From positions 1-12,019 of the forward strand of contig JAOZNG010000024.1 of NCBI GenBank assembly GCA_029933895.1: a stretch of 12,019 bases of DNA, in the 5' to 3' direction. Under the pieces are notes generated by a model that saw only the letters and a program-made list of their open reading frames with translations, was not told the DNA's origin and searched no databases. Shown here in pieces: positions 1 through 8,500 of this stretch. How positions within the stretch are numbered: position 1 is the stretch's first letter; every line of letters starts with the position of its first letter. This DNA comes from an archaeon (GTDB lineage: Archaea; Altiarchaeota; Altiarchaeia; IMC4; QMZM01). A program made the position numbers and the translations under genes.

Positions 1-2
1 CA

Positions 3-152
3 CCTCCACTCCCCCCGGGGGATGATAAGTATCTGGTGTGTTGTAATTCGTATTTAAAAAAGACTAAAGTGAAAATTATGAGAATTATTGGTTCTGTGGA
101 TTGCAGAACTGGTGAGGACCTAGTCGAAGTTGAATTAAAAAGTGTTTCATAA
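3..152 (+). CDS. 3' end of an unrecognised protein gene (truncated by the window edge)
   Basis: An open frame enters from the left edge and stops at TAA 150-152, giving 49 residues. It begins with a proline-rich stretch (PPLPPGDD), then a beta-like, basic segment with a double cysteine (YLVCCNSYLKK), a third cysteine in SVDCRTGED, and an acidic/hydrophobic end (LVEVELKSVS). The composition looks like real protein, and the stop lies 14 bases before the stop of the convergent glycosyltransferase gene, which is a normal gene-end arrangement. I do not recognise the family, and the sequence is too short to assign a function. It could also be a chance open frame, since only about 150 bases are visible. 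Confidence 0.45.
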   Translation, partial: PPLPPGDDKYLVCCNSYLKKTKVKIMRIIGSVDCRTGEDLVEVELKSVS

Positions 153-166
153 TAGAAACCTCACTA

Positions 167-1324
167 TTATTCTTGCACTTTCCTGTACAATTCTTCCAAC
201 TCACCTATGTGATTGTCTAAGGCAAATTTCTCCGGATTTGGCATCTTTATTTCTAATCCATTAATCTTTCGGATAAGATCGTGAACATCGTCAAATACTA
301 GACCTACACGGTACTTCTCGATGAACATTTTTAATGATTTATATGAAGAAGAGAGAACGGGTAGCCCAGCAGAAATATATTCAAAAAATTTGTTTGGAAG
401 AGAGGTGTGTAGCATCTGGCTCTGCCGGTTTTTTGGGTAATATATCAATCCATAATCATATTTTGTTAATTCGTTAATCAGTTTCCGGGGAGGCAAAGTA
501 CGTTCGAGATGGATGTATTTATTTTCAGCTAGTTTCAAGTAAACCCTTTTTGTCTCTTCATTCTCAAATATTCCATGAATATGTACATGAATCTCCTCAT
601 TTGCTAGTCTTTTCAGAAATTTGGGCGCGTCTCCGCGATAATCTGAGATGGAAAGACCTGAAGAATAAACAATATGGGTTTCCCCATCATAATTGGATAG
701 CTTTTCTTTTCTTAGAGTGGGAAAATCATCCAAAGGAAGATAGTTGTATAGTACAAGTGTTTTATCAATATTAAAGTTATATTTTTTCCGGGCTAGTTGA
801 AGTGTATAATCAGACACAAATAGTCTTCCGGTTGATAATTCTATAGCTGTCTTTTCAAGAGTGTGTAATTTATCGATAATAAAACGACCAACGGTATTCC
901 TTATTATAGAACTTTTCAATAATCCTTGAGGTATGTAATTTTTCATAAGTCTTAATTCGTCATAGGTAGAGACCATCTCTCTGACATCAAAAACTGTCGG
1001 GACTCGCCCCGAATGCTTAACTGCTGCGGCACCAAGCACATCACTCATTGAGACAGTATGAATAACATCAAATTCCTCTTCTATAGCTTCTCTCACCACG
1101 GATCTGTAAATGGATGGAACAAGGGTTCTTATCATGTGAGATCCTTTATAATCTCTTTTAAATATTAACCTCTTTGTAGTCCATATTTCAGAATCATCTT
1201 CTAGGGAAGCTGATGTACCATAGCCCAGATACCTGAGATGAACTTCATGCCCTTTTTTCCTAAGGAGCTTCATCTGCCTTATCGTCCTCATGGACACGGC
1301 AGGATGTAGGCACAGTACCTTCAT
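167..1324 (-). CDS. GT-B fold glycosyltransferase (GT4-like)
   Basis: This 385-residue protein is probably a cytoplasmic or membrane-associated glycosyltransferase that moves a sugar from an activated donor to a surface-glycan acceptor. The N-terminal half has the usual Rossmann opening (MKVLCLHP, then RQMKLLRKKGHEVHL) and the acceptor-side strand FDVIHTVSMSD followed by PTVFDVREM near residues 85-117. The second half begins around residue 215 and carries the family's donor-binding signature at 309-326, with E315, G320 and P322 in NKFFEYISAGLPVL. The first Glu of the classical EX7E pair is missing (Thr307 at that position), as in some capsule-type relatives. There is no signal peptide or clear membrane helix. 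The start is supported by a strong AGGAGG six bases upstream. Donor and acceptor cannot be read from sequence. It is divergent from a sequon-rich surface protein, which suggests but does not prove a role in surface glycosylation. Confidence 0.9.
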   Translation of the reverse strand: MKVLCLHPAVSMRTIRQMKLLRKKGHEVHLRYLGYGTSASLEDDSEIWTTKRLIFKRDYKGSHMIRTLVPSIYRSVVREAIEEEFDVIHTVSMSDVLGAAAVKHSGRVPTVFDVREMVSTYDELRLMKNYIPQGLLKSSIIRNTVGRFIIDKLHTLEKTAIELSTGRLFVSDYTLQLARKKYNFNIDKTLVLYNYLPLDDFPTLRKEKLSNYDGETHIVYSSGLSISDYRGDAPKFLKRLANEEIHVHIHGIFENEETKRVYLKLAENKYIHLERTLPPRKLINELTKYDYGLIYYPKNRQSQMLHTSLPNKFFEYISAGLPVLSSSYKSLKMFIEKYRVGLVFDDVHDLIRKINGLEIKMPNPEKFALDNHIGELEELYRKVQE

Positions 1325-1330
1325 TTGTTG

Positions 1331-1336
1331 CCTCCT
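1331..1336 (-). promoter_or_regulatory. Shine-Dalgarno site of the glycosyltransferase gene
   Basis: Read on the minus strand this is AGGAGG, six bases before the ATG at 1324-1322. It matches the anti-Shine-Dalgarno end of archaeal 16S rRNA and fixes the start of the glycosyltransferase. Confidence 0.75.
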
Positions 1337-1366
1337 GAGCGAGCATGACTTTAAACGAGATATGGG

Positions 1367-1379
1367 ATTTAAATATTAT
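1367..1379 (-). promoter_or_regulatory. Probable TATA box of the glycosyltransferase gene
   Basis: On the minus strand the core reads TATTTAAA within an AT-only run. Its centre is about 48 bases before the ATG, which would place transcription start roughly 22 bases upstream of the start codon. A second AT-rich block, TTTAAAG at 1350-1356, is nearer the gene and is a weaker alternative. Confidence 0.55.
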
Positions 1380-1394
1380 GGACATGGGCAGAAG

Positions 1395-1415
1395 AGTTGT
1401 AGGAGCGGTACAACT
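1395..1415. promoter_or_regulatory. Inverted repeat in the divergent promoter region, candidate operator
   Basis: The perfect 7-base arms AGTTGTA and TACAACT are separated by 7 bases (GGAGCGG). The element lies between the two divergent TATA boxes, about 20 bases upstream of the glycosyltransferase box and about 65 upstream of the other. A dyad of this size and position could bind a dimeric regulator acting on both genes. Nothing else in the window carries the same arms that I noticed, so the role is inferred. Confidence 0.35.
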
Positions 1416-1450
1416 TCCCTAAAGAAAGCCCCCTTAATACCTTCTTATGA

Positions 1451-1466
1451 GCCTGCTTTAAGAGGC
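1451..1466. promoter_or_regulatory. Imperfect dyad next to the surface-protein promoter
   Basis: GCCT-G-CTT-T-AAG-AGGC forms a 7-base-pair dyad with one extra G. It ends about 15 bases before the TATA element at 1481, where an archaeal activator or repressor could influence TFB/TBP binding. It is short enough to be chance. Confidence 0.2.
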
Positions 1467-1478
1467 CCTAAACGATAA

Positions 1479-1489
1479 TATTATATACA
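1479..1489 (+). promoter_or_regulatory. Probable TATA box of the propeller/cadherin surface-protein gene
   Basis: TATTATATACA is an archaeal-type TATA element centred about 48 bases before the ATG at 1532. The predicted start of transcription is near 1510, giving a short leader of about 22 bases that contains the GGTGAT ribosome site. Confidence 0.55.
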
Positions 1490-1522
1490 ACATAGCAGAT
1501 ACTCCCTTACCAGGATTAGAAT

Positions 1523-1528
1523 GGTGAT
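1523..1528 (+). promoter_or_regulatory. Shine-Dalgarno site of the propeller/cadherin surface-protein gene
   Basis: GGTGAT is an exact match to the anti-Shine-Dalgarno AUCACC. It sits three bases before the ATG at 1532. The overlapping ATG codons at 1521 and 1527 run into a stop at once, so 1532 is the start. Confidence 0.65.
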
Positions 1529-1531
1529 GGC

Positions 1532-4500
1532 ATGAAAAAGAACATGCTGATAAGAATTCTGATGCTATGTTTGATAAGCCCTCTTTCAATGTTTCCGGCG
1601 TATCAGAGCTTTAACATGATCTCTGAAGAGCAAGACGCCATTGGGAGACCCCTGCCTATAGCTACTGCCACAAATAATCTTTCCCTCCCACACAGAACTT
1701 CATATCATTTCGATTTGAATACCAGAGATCTTATCCAAGAAGAACATAACATATCACCGAACTACGATATCGGTGGGTATGTTCTATTGGACCATGTTCC
1801 AGTTTTTCTTCAATCTTTCTCTGCCCATCCTTACTCCACCTATCAGCTCAATAGTGCAAGAGTGGTGCAGATCTACAATAACACCACATATCTAGCCTTC
1901 TTTAACACCAGTGGCAGTTATATCAACTTCTGGCTAACATCCTCAGAGAATGAAGGAAGAACATGGGAAACACCAATACTTGTTAGTCAAGCATCTCTAA
2001 GTAGATACGACAATGCCCACGTTGAACTTCTAATTTACAAAAACAGAATTTATTACTTAATGAGCTTATTAGCAATGCCTCGACAATATCGTCAATTACA
2101 CCTAAGAATCGCAGATATAAACTCGTGGAGGGGGATATACTATCTTCCAGAACATGTTATTTCCACAGGACATAACAGCGCTATAACAAAGATGATAGGG
2201 ATCGGTGATGATGTCATAATTTTTTGGAAAAGAGATAGCTATATGGATGCGCAATATATACGAGTCCACAATGGGACTGTAATAAACGAGACATTCTTTC
2301 TATCAACTCGAGTAGCGGCCTTAGCCCCGGTAAGAAGCTCGATTAGCGGAGTTGAAACAATATATTTCCTATATACTTATCATTACGATAATAAAATATT
2401 TCTGCGTAGATCCACTGATGCAGGTCGTACTTGGAGCTCCGAGACGATAATCATGTCACTTCCATACAGTTTATGGTTTATTTCTACCGTGGAAACCGGT
2501 GGGAAGATTCATTTGGTTGGAACCACGCAAGAAAGAAATTTCATTATATACACATCAACTTCCGATGGAACACACTGGGAACCTTTTAGAGTTATTGCTT
2601 CTTACGAAAAAAACGATCTTGACAACGACAATAAAGAGCTAATGATAGGCGGTGATAACGATGAAATATTTATTGTGTATGAAAATAGGTCAGGTACCAT
2701 TTCATTAATTATCTCCAACGACAATGGATTACACTTCAGCAAACCCATACCAATAGGCACAGGGTACGCTCACTCACCTTCATTGAGTACTAATGGAAGA
2801 TTTTTAAGTTTTATAAATGATACTTTTATAGAAGTTTACCGAACCGATGGATTTGCAAGTTCAGGTACAATCAGAACCAAACCCATTGTACCAATTGGCA
2901 TCTGTTCCTGGGACGATTTTGGAATCTCTGTATCGCCCATTACAAACAACTCTAGCATCTCGTTTAGAATATTATCCTTAAATTACTCTCAGCTCTTCCC
3001 CCAAGTAGGTTTTTACAATATTATGAACTCATCTCCAGGAAGGATAGAAAATATCTATTACACTTATGTAAAGCGTTTAGAAGGTGTGTGGCATAATGGC
3101 AGTAGGGTTGCGCCTGGAATTATTCTCGAAATACAAATAGAACGGGCTTCAGCAGACGCCAATATAGCAATATATGGTTTCGTTATAAACTTCACTGTTA
3201 CCTATCCTGTAATAGAGCGTTTTCACTTATCTCAACACGTGTTTCTCATGGAGAATTGTAGGATAACATCTCAGGGTCTAGAACTTCCCCGGGGAGAGCC
3301 AGAAGGCACTGCCATTTTGGGACCATTAATGAAAGAAGCAAACTCCACCTGGCCAGATGTACTGCAGGCTTATGGGTTTGGCCTAGCCCCCAATGATGCA
3401 ACTATCACATTTGAGTTGTTGTACCCTGATTTAAGAGCTATTCCCGGCTTTGAGGAGGAAAAATCCGCAGTGCTCAATCTCAGCACTACACCCACCTATA
3501 TTAGATGGAGGGATGAACACTTCGGTAGTCTCACCGACTCCTTAAATATAGTTTTCGTACGTATACATTTTGTAGCGAAAAACAACAATGGTCCTATCAC
3601 TTTAAATTATCTCTCATTTAAATATTCGCAAGCACCATTTATTTTGAACGCTTTTACAGACAACCTTAAAGTCTACAGAGGTGAGAGGTCAAATATAACT
3701 CTATTAGTTCACGATGAGGAAGACCCCGATTGGCTTCTAACCGTATCCTTGGTATGTATAGACCCGCATGGTAATTATAAACCGGAATACGTTTCAAAAT
3801 CTTCCCAAGAAGATGGCCTCTTTAGATTTACATTTATACCACCATACACCTCAGCAACAGGAGTTTATAGATTTCAAGCAAATATAAGCGACACTACAGG
3901 AACGTTAAATAATGTCATTTTGCCCTTCAACCTTACTGTAATGAACAATCCGCCATTGCCGCCCCATTTTTATGTCGTCCCAGCACAAATAAGGAGCAAA
4001 GACCCGATAAACGTTTTCATTTCCATCCCAGGAACAGACAAAGAGACACCAGAATCACAATTACGTTACAACTACAGATATTATAGAAACGGATTTTTAT
4101 ACCGCGAAATAATTCAAAGCCCCGAACTTTCAGCTAAATTAGAGAAGAACATTGCTAAGAAAGGGGACATATGGAAAATTGAAGTCAGTTCATGGGATGG
4201 TGAGAATGAGAGTGAGCGTATCTCTGTCGTTTTAGAAGTAAAAAATAGCCCCCCGGAACCCACTACTGCATTCCCCCACAATATTACGATATATGAGGAC
4301 ACAGAAAGTGGCCCATACAACTTCAAAGAGTGGTTTGGAGATCGTGATGATGATAATATAACATTCAACATTGTACCTAGTAAAGAAATAAGCATAAAAA
4401 TCATAGATGAAATGTTATTTATACAACCATCCGAGGACTTCTATGGGGTTGGAGCCCTTTTTATTGAAGTTTCCGACGGGTTGGAAAACAAAACGGCAAC

Positions 4501-5524
4501 CGTTCCTATTGTAATCACTCCCGTCGATGACCCCCCTGTTTGGATCTCTCCAAATAATGTGTCAGTTTTTCAAGATGAGTGGATTTTTGTTGACATTAAA
4601 GCAAGAGACATAAAAGACAATGAACCCGTTACTGTGGAGTGGCAGATTGATGTAATTCCAAACATTGTCATGGGTGTAAATTTCATCACATTTCCCAACG
4701 GTAGCTTCAAGCTTAAACCGGATAACAGCATGATTGGGGTATACAACATACCTTTCGTTGTGAAAGATAGCAATAATACTTTTCATGACACACTAACTAT
4801 ACATATTATAAACAAAAATGATCCTCCTTCAAAACCAATAATAAGTGTTGATCCACCACATCTTTACATAATTGGGAGAAAAGTGATTACGCTCTACGGA
4901 AATGCTACAGATCCTGATGAGCCTTGGGGTGATGTTCTCACGTATATCTGGACATCAAACATTACAGGAATAATAGGGAATGGCAATACTATTGTAGTGA
5001 CACTTCCCCCTGGAGACCATCTAATAACACTTACAGTAAAGGATAGTGAAGGAGCGACTAATTCTTCCCATATCAAAATTAGCGTACGTGAACCAATAGC
5101 TTCTAAAAAACCAATTTTACCAACCACCATAGTTTACTCTCTCGCATTTACAATTCCCTTGTTATTTGGTTTAGCTATGGCTTACATTCTTTTAAAACGA
5201 AAAAAGTCTGACGCAAAAGAAGAACCTTCGCCTACAAACTTGCAAATGCCGCCAGAGACAAGATTAACCCCTTCACCAGAGCCTACTTCTCCCGAGACGG
5301 AAGGCGAGGAAAAGACGGTAATCCCAGAGACTAAACCAGAATTGAAGAAGGAGAAACTAGAGAGTTCAGAGAAAGAAACAGAGGTCACTAAAACTAACGG
5401 ACAAGAGGAGGAGCACGCTCAGCCTCTCAACACTGAGAAAAAGGAAAGTCCTCCTGAAGGAAAACCAAATGAGGAGGTAAAGACACCAGAGAATGAGTCA
5501 TTGGGGGAGCAAAACCCACAGTAA
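1532..5524 (+). CDS. Giant type I surface protein: BNR propeller, jelly-roll, Ig/cadherin/PKD stalk, C-terminal anchor
   Basis: This 1330-residue protein is secreted and anchored by one helix. Residues 1-27 are a signal peptide (basic MKKNMLIR start, then a hydrophobic core). Residues about 90-440 form a six-bladed Asp-box propeller with boxes at 138 (SENEGRTW), 294 (STDAGRTW), 342 (STSDGTHW) and 395 (SNDNGLHF). Residues 441-705 are beta-rich and unassigned, the later part jelly-roll-like. Residues 706-1187 contain about five Ig-like modules joined by (N/D)xPP linkers. The third and fourth look cadherin-like (a DRDDDN loop at 937-942 could bind calcium) and the fifth is PKD-like. A membrane helix at about 1198-1221 is followed by KRKK and a 109-residue Glu/Lys/Pro/Ser/Thr-rich tail. 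There are about 30 N-glycosylation sequons. I see no sialidase RIP motif or obvious catalytic set, so binding or adhesion is more likely than hydrolysis. Confidence 0.93.
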   Translation: MKKNMLIRILMLCLISPLSMFPAYQSFNMISEEQDAIGRPLPIATATNNLSLPHRTSYHFDLNTRDLIQEEHNISPNYDIGGYVLLDHVPVFLQSFSAHPYSTYQLNSARVVQIYNNTTYLAFFNTSGSYINFWLTSSENEGRTWETPILVSQASLSRYDNAHVELLIYKNRIYYLMSLLAMPRQYRQLHLRIADINSWRGIYYLPEHVISTGHNSAITKMIGIGDDVIIFWKRDSYMDAQYIRVHNGTVINETFFLSTRVAALAPVRSSISGVETIYFLYTYHYDNKIFLRRSTDAGRTWSSETIIMSLPYSLWFISTVETGGKIHLVGTTQERNFIIYTSTSDGTHWEPFRVIASYEKNDLDNDNKELMIGGDNDEIFIVYENRSGTISLIISNDNGLHFSKPIPIGTGYAHSPSLSTNGRFLSFINDTFIEVYRTDGFASSGTIRTKPIVPIGICSWDDFGISVSPITNNSSISFRILSLNYSQLFPQVGFYNIMNSSPGRIENIYYTYVKRLEGVWHNGSRVAPGIILEIQIERASADANIAIYGFVINFTVTYPVIERFHLSQHVFLMENCRITSQGLELPRGEPEGTAILGPLMKEANSTWPDVLQAYGFGLAPNDATITFELLYPDLRAIPGFEEEKSAVLNLSTTPTYIRWRDEHFGSLTDSLNIVFVRIHFVAKNNNGPITLNYLSFKYSQAPFILNAFTDNLKVYRGERSNITLLVHDEEDPDWLLTVSLVCIDPHGNYKPEYVSKSSQEDGLFRFTFIPPYTSATGVYRFQANISDTTGTLNNVILPFNLTVMNNPPLPPHFYVVPAQIRSKDPINVFISIPGTDKETPESQLRYNYRYYRNGFLYREIIQSPELSAKLEKNIAKKGDIWKIEVSSWDGENESERISVVLEVKNSPPEPTTAFPHNITIYEDTESGPYNFKEWFGDRDDDNITFNIVPSKEISIKIIDEMLFIQPSEDFYGVGALFIEVSDGLENKTATVPIVITPVDDPPVWISPNNVSVFQDEWIFVDIKARDIKDNEPVTVEWQIDVIPNIVMGVNFITFPNGSFKLKPDNSMIGVYNIPFVVKDSNNTFHDTLTIHIINKNDPPSKPIISVDPPHLYIIGRKVITLYGNATDPDEPWGDVLTYIWTSNITGIIGNGNTIVVTLPPGDHLITLTVKDSEGATNSSHIKISVREPIASKKPILPTTIVYSLAFTIPLLFGLAMAYILLKRKKSDAKEEPSPTNLQMPPETRLTPSPEPTSPETEGEEKTVIPETKPELKKEKLESSEKETEVTKTNGQEEEHAQPLNTEKKESPPEGKPNEEVKTPENESLGEQNPQ
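1799..2851 (+). other. Domain: six-bladed BNR/Asp-box propeller of the first surface protein
   Basis: Blade markers recur every 48-54 residues: W145, W199, a degenerate blade near 245-250, W301, W349 and F402. Four of them lie in recognisable Asp boxes (S-x-D/N-x-G-x-T/H-W/F). The blade count is therefore six, as in sialidases and related lectin-like propellers. Spacing and local sequence match the propeller of the convergent gene. Boundaries are approximate. Confidence 0.75.
2852..3646 (+). other. Domain region: unassigned beta-rich segment between propeller and Ig stalk
   Basis: Residues 441-705 fit none of the flanking modules. The first part (about 460-565) alternates hydrophobic strands with sequons. 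The second part (about 568-700) has a jelly-roll-like order: FLMENCRITSQGLEL, then GTAILGPL, a WPDVLQAYGF helix or turn, DATITFELLYP, AIPGF, and the closing strands VFVRIHFVAKN and LNYLSFKY. I read this as one or two beta-sandwich domains, possibly carbohydrate-binding. No family is assigned. Confidence 0.45.
3647..5092 (+). repeat. Protein repeat: five Ig-like/cadherin-like/PKD stalk modules
   Basis: Modules of about 95-100 residues are separated by similar linkers: NNPP near 806, NSPP near 906, DDPP near 1000 and NDPP near 1097. The third ends with the VSDG...VPIVITPVDDPP pattern of cadherin-like tandem repeats. The last has the PKD pattern, with DPDEPWGD, YIWTSN and a HLITLTVKDSEGA strand. 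The repeat is visible in protein and not as near-identical DNA, so it is old. Confidence 0.7.
5123..5521 (+). other. Membrane helix and charged cytoplasmic tail of the first surface protein
   Basis: The helix covers residues about 1198-1221 (5123-5194) and is followed by KRKK, giving N-out, C-in topology. The 109-residue tail has hardly any hydrophobic residues and is rich in Glu, Lys, Pro, Ser and Thr, so it is almost certainly disordered. I see no sortase-type or PGF-CTERM-type signal. Confidence 0.8.
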
Positions 5525-5534
5525 TATCTCACCA
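5525..5534. other. Ten-base gap between two convergent stop codons
   Basis: TAA at 5522-5524 (plus) and TGA at 5537-5535 (minus) leave only TATCTCACCA between them. There is no room for separate terminators, so each transcript must end inside the other gene's tail coding region. On the minus strand, T-rich runs such as CCTTTTTCTC lie in the opposite gene near 5436-5445 and could serve. Confidence 0.6.
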
Positions 5535-8500
5535 TCACCCATTCTCAGATGATGTGGATTCTTCCGAAGACAATTTTACCGCTTCATTCTGCTCTGGTCT
5601 ATAATAAAGGACCTCCTGTCCGGGAGGTGCTGGCGGTGTTATGGAAGAGGTTAACGGAGGGGGTTGTATATGGACAATGGGTGTATGAGGTGGTAGTGCT
5701 GGCTTTTTGGGAGCTTCGGGGGAAGGTAGCACTGGTTTTTCCAATCTCGCTGCCTCTGGAATTTTCGTCTCTTCTGTCCGACTTTTATCTCGATGGCGCT
5801 TTGGAACTAAAATCAGGGAGTATAGTATAATTGCTAGCGGAATGCCCGCTCCAACAAGTGCAAGAAGTATCCCTATGCCGAGTCTTCCCGGAACCTCAAC
5901 AATGATATCTTCTGTTTCTCCCTCACCCTTTAGATTAATGGCAGCAACCCTGTAAATATATCTTTTTCCTGGGCTCATAGATCTATCCTCAAAACTTCTA
6001 ACGTTTTCATCTACACGAGCAATCAATTTCATTTCCCCCCCTACCCGACCCCTATATACAGCATAACCTATAATTGACCCTCCACCATTGTTCTCAGGCT
6101 CATCCCAAAAAAGGGTGACGCGGTCGCTTTTTACAATTGCATGTAATTTTACAGGGGCCGATGGATATCCCATAGGTGTCGCCTTAATCCTCAGACTAAG
6201 TGGGCCCTCCCCCACATCATTTATTGCACTAATACGATAATAGTATGTCTTCCCGTTCTCTACACTCTCGTCTCTATATTCTAAAACATCCTTTACAGTA
6301 GCATAATATTGTTCTTCACCTGCAACTTCACCCCTATAAATTCTATATTTTGTTATTTGTGTTCCACCATCAAAAAGAGGTTCCTCCCATCCAATTACTA
6401 CTATTTCATTATCTTCTATGGAAACCCATGCCTTGGAGATTTGCCCGGGAACTGTTCTGGGAATATACTCCATTGCGGTGCTAAGTTCACTCTCCCCAAT
6501 AATATTTAACGCACTAACCCTAAAAACATATCTCTCCCCATATAGTATATTTGTAAATTTAAATGTACGCAAATCTCCGGAGGTCTCACCACAAAAAGTT
6601 AGAGACCCTTCTCCAATCGAAACATAGATTCGATATTTTATTATGTGAAAATCAACGTTTTCAGGTTCCCTCCATCGCAGTATAACTCCATCTTTTTCTT
6701 TCACAACCTCTACAAATACTGGTGGCGATGGAATACCTCCCACAGGAATGTTGCTAATCTCCACTGGATCGCTTTCGGCATAACTAGTTACCGCAATAAC
6801 CTTTACAGCATAATATCTACCATGTCTTAAAGACTCAATCGAGAACTCAGTTTCTGTGGTTTCATCTGATTCCCACTCACTAATTCCTTGGCCCCTCCAA
6901 AAAACTTTATACTTTAATACTGGAGAACCACCATCACGTTCAGGCTCTTTCCATGTCAGGGTTATCCATGTCTTTCCCGGGTCCGCTTTTAGTTCTCTAA
7001 TTGGAGAGGGCTCGCCATATGATAGGGCAAATATAATAGGGGATAAGGCGCCCTCCCCAAAATAGTTTACTGCAGAAATTGCATAATAATATGTCATTTC
7101 ACCAGGTAGATCCGCATCGACAAATGTTGTAAGAGTCTCATTTATTATTTTATAGGGCTTTAAAGATGTGGGGGATTCTCCCCTATAAATTCTATATGAA
7201 CTTATTTTATATGTAGATATAGCAGGATGTTCCCACCGGAGTGTGATTTTGTGAAGAGCACCAGTAGCGGTTACATTTTTAATTGCATCCGGCGGGCGTC
7301 CTGGGATTCCCATTTCAGGTCCAGCAACTTCGCCTTCACCAGCTTCGTTAACGGCAGATATCCAATAATAATATGTTTGCCCGTTAATAAGATTCAAATC
7401 ATAGAATACTCTACACACGGAAGAGACTGTACCAAGAAGAGTCATCGCAGTCTCGTTAAGAGACCGATAGATGTTGTATCCTAATATCTCAGCACCACCA
7501 TCATCAACTACGCCATACCAAGTTAACTTGTTCATTCCATCACCAGGGACTACAGAAAAATCAACTACAGCCCCCGGGGGACCTATTGCCTTAGCCCAAA
7601 CGGGCCCTGCACTTTCACCTTCTCCGTATTTGTTTTCCGCGGTTATCATGTAATAATAAACTTTACCATTATCTACTACGTCTATAAACGAATAAGTATC
7701 GCCTGTGAAATTGATATAGAAAGTAATATTATCAACACTAGAACCGCGATATAAATTATAATTTATCACGGGTTCTCCCCATTTCATAGCTGGTTCGGCC
7801 CAATACAACACAATTTGCCCATTACCGCCAATTGCCGCAAATCCTTCAGGCTGTGAAGGGGTATAGGAAACTTTACCAACTGCTATCTCAGAACGCAGGC
7901 CCACACCCAGACCATTCATCCCAGCAATGGCATAATAATACGGTATTCCCAATGAGACATTTCTGTCATAATAAACATTTGTATAAGGGCTTAGGATGGC
8001 TATCTGGAATAATTCATCGGGGCTCAATCCCCGGTACACTATGTACCCAGTAATATTATATCCACCATCATCCTCAGGTGCATCCCATAATAGTTGAATC
8101 CCAAACCCCCGTTGGAAGGCTGCGACATTCATAGGCTGCTGAGGGGTGGTGTATGGCTTTACAGCGACTATATTGGAGAAAGAACTGGTGCCTTTAACGT
8201 CCTTTAATGCATATCTAAGTGCATAGTAATACGTTTTCCGTTCTTTCGAACTCTCCTGGACTGTGCAATGTGTAGCATTTTTTATAACAAGTACCTTTTT
8301 TAAAGTGTCTGGAGTTTTTCCACGATAAAGCAGATATTCCTGGACCTGGTAATTGCCTGTTTGGTTAATAGAAGGTGGATCCCAAGAGAGAAAAACACTG
8401 AAGTTCCGAGGTGAGACATCCTTAATAACTACTGGAGGAGGGACTAATAAAGTTGCAGTGTAGTCTGGAGAGGGATCGCTCTCCCCAAAAACGCCTGACA

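Noticed and set aside
9..22. CCCCCCGGGGG and other CCCGGG sites (3287, 6444, 6975, 7572, 11923) as a possible shared motif
   Set aside because: Several encode Pro-Gly at module linkers and their flanks do not match. Six in 12 kb is somewhat high for this base composition but shows no consistent position.
1290..1478. A 62-codon plus-strand frame across the glycosyltransferase start and intergenic region
   Set aside because: It overlaps the glycosyltransferase start and runs through its promoter, and the peptide has no family-like pattern; it reads as chance.
5549..5955. Overlapping plus-strand open frames of 82-93 codons opposite the membrane helix and tail of the minus-strand protein
   Set aside because: They are shadows of a clear FN3/membrane-protein gene, have no ribosome site or promoter of their own, and encode no recognisable protein.
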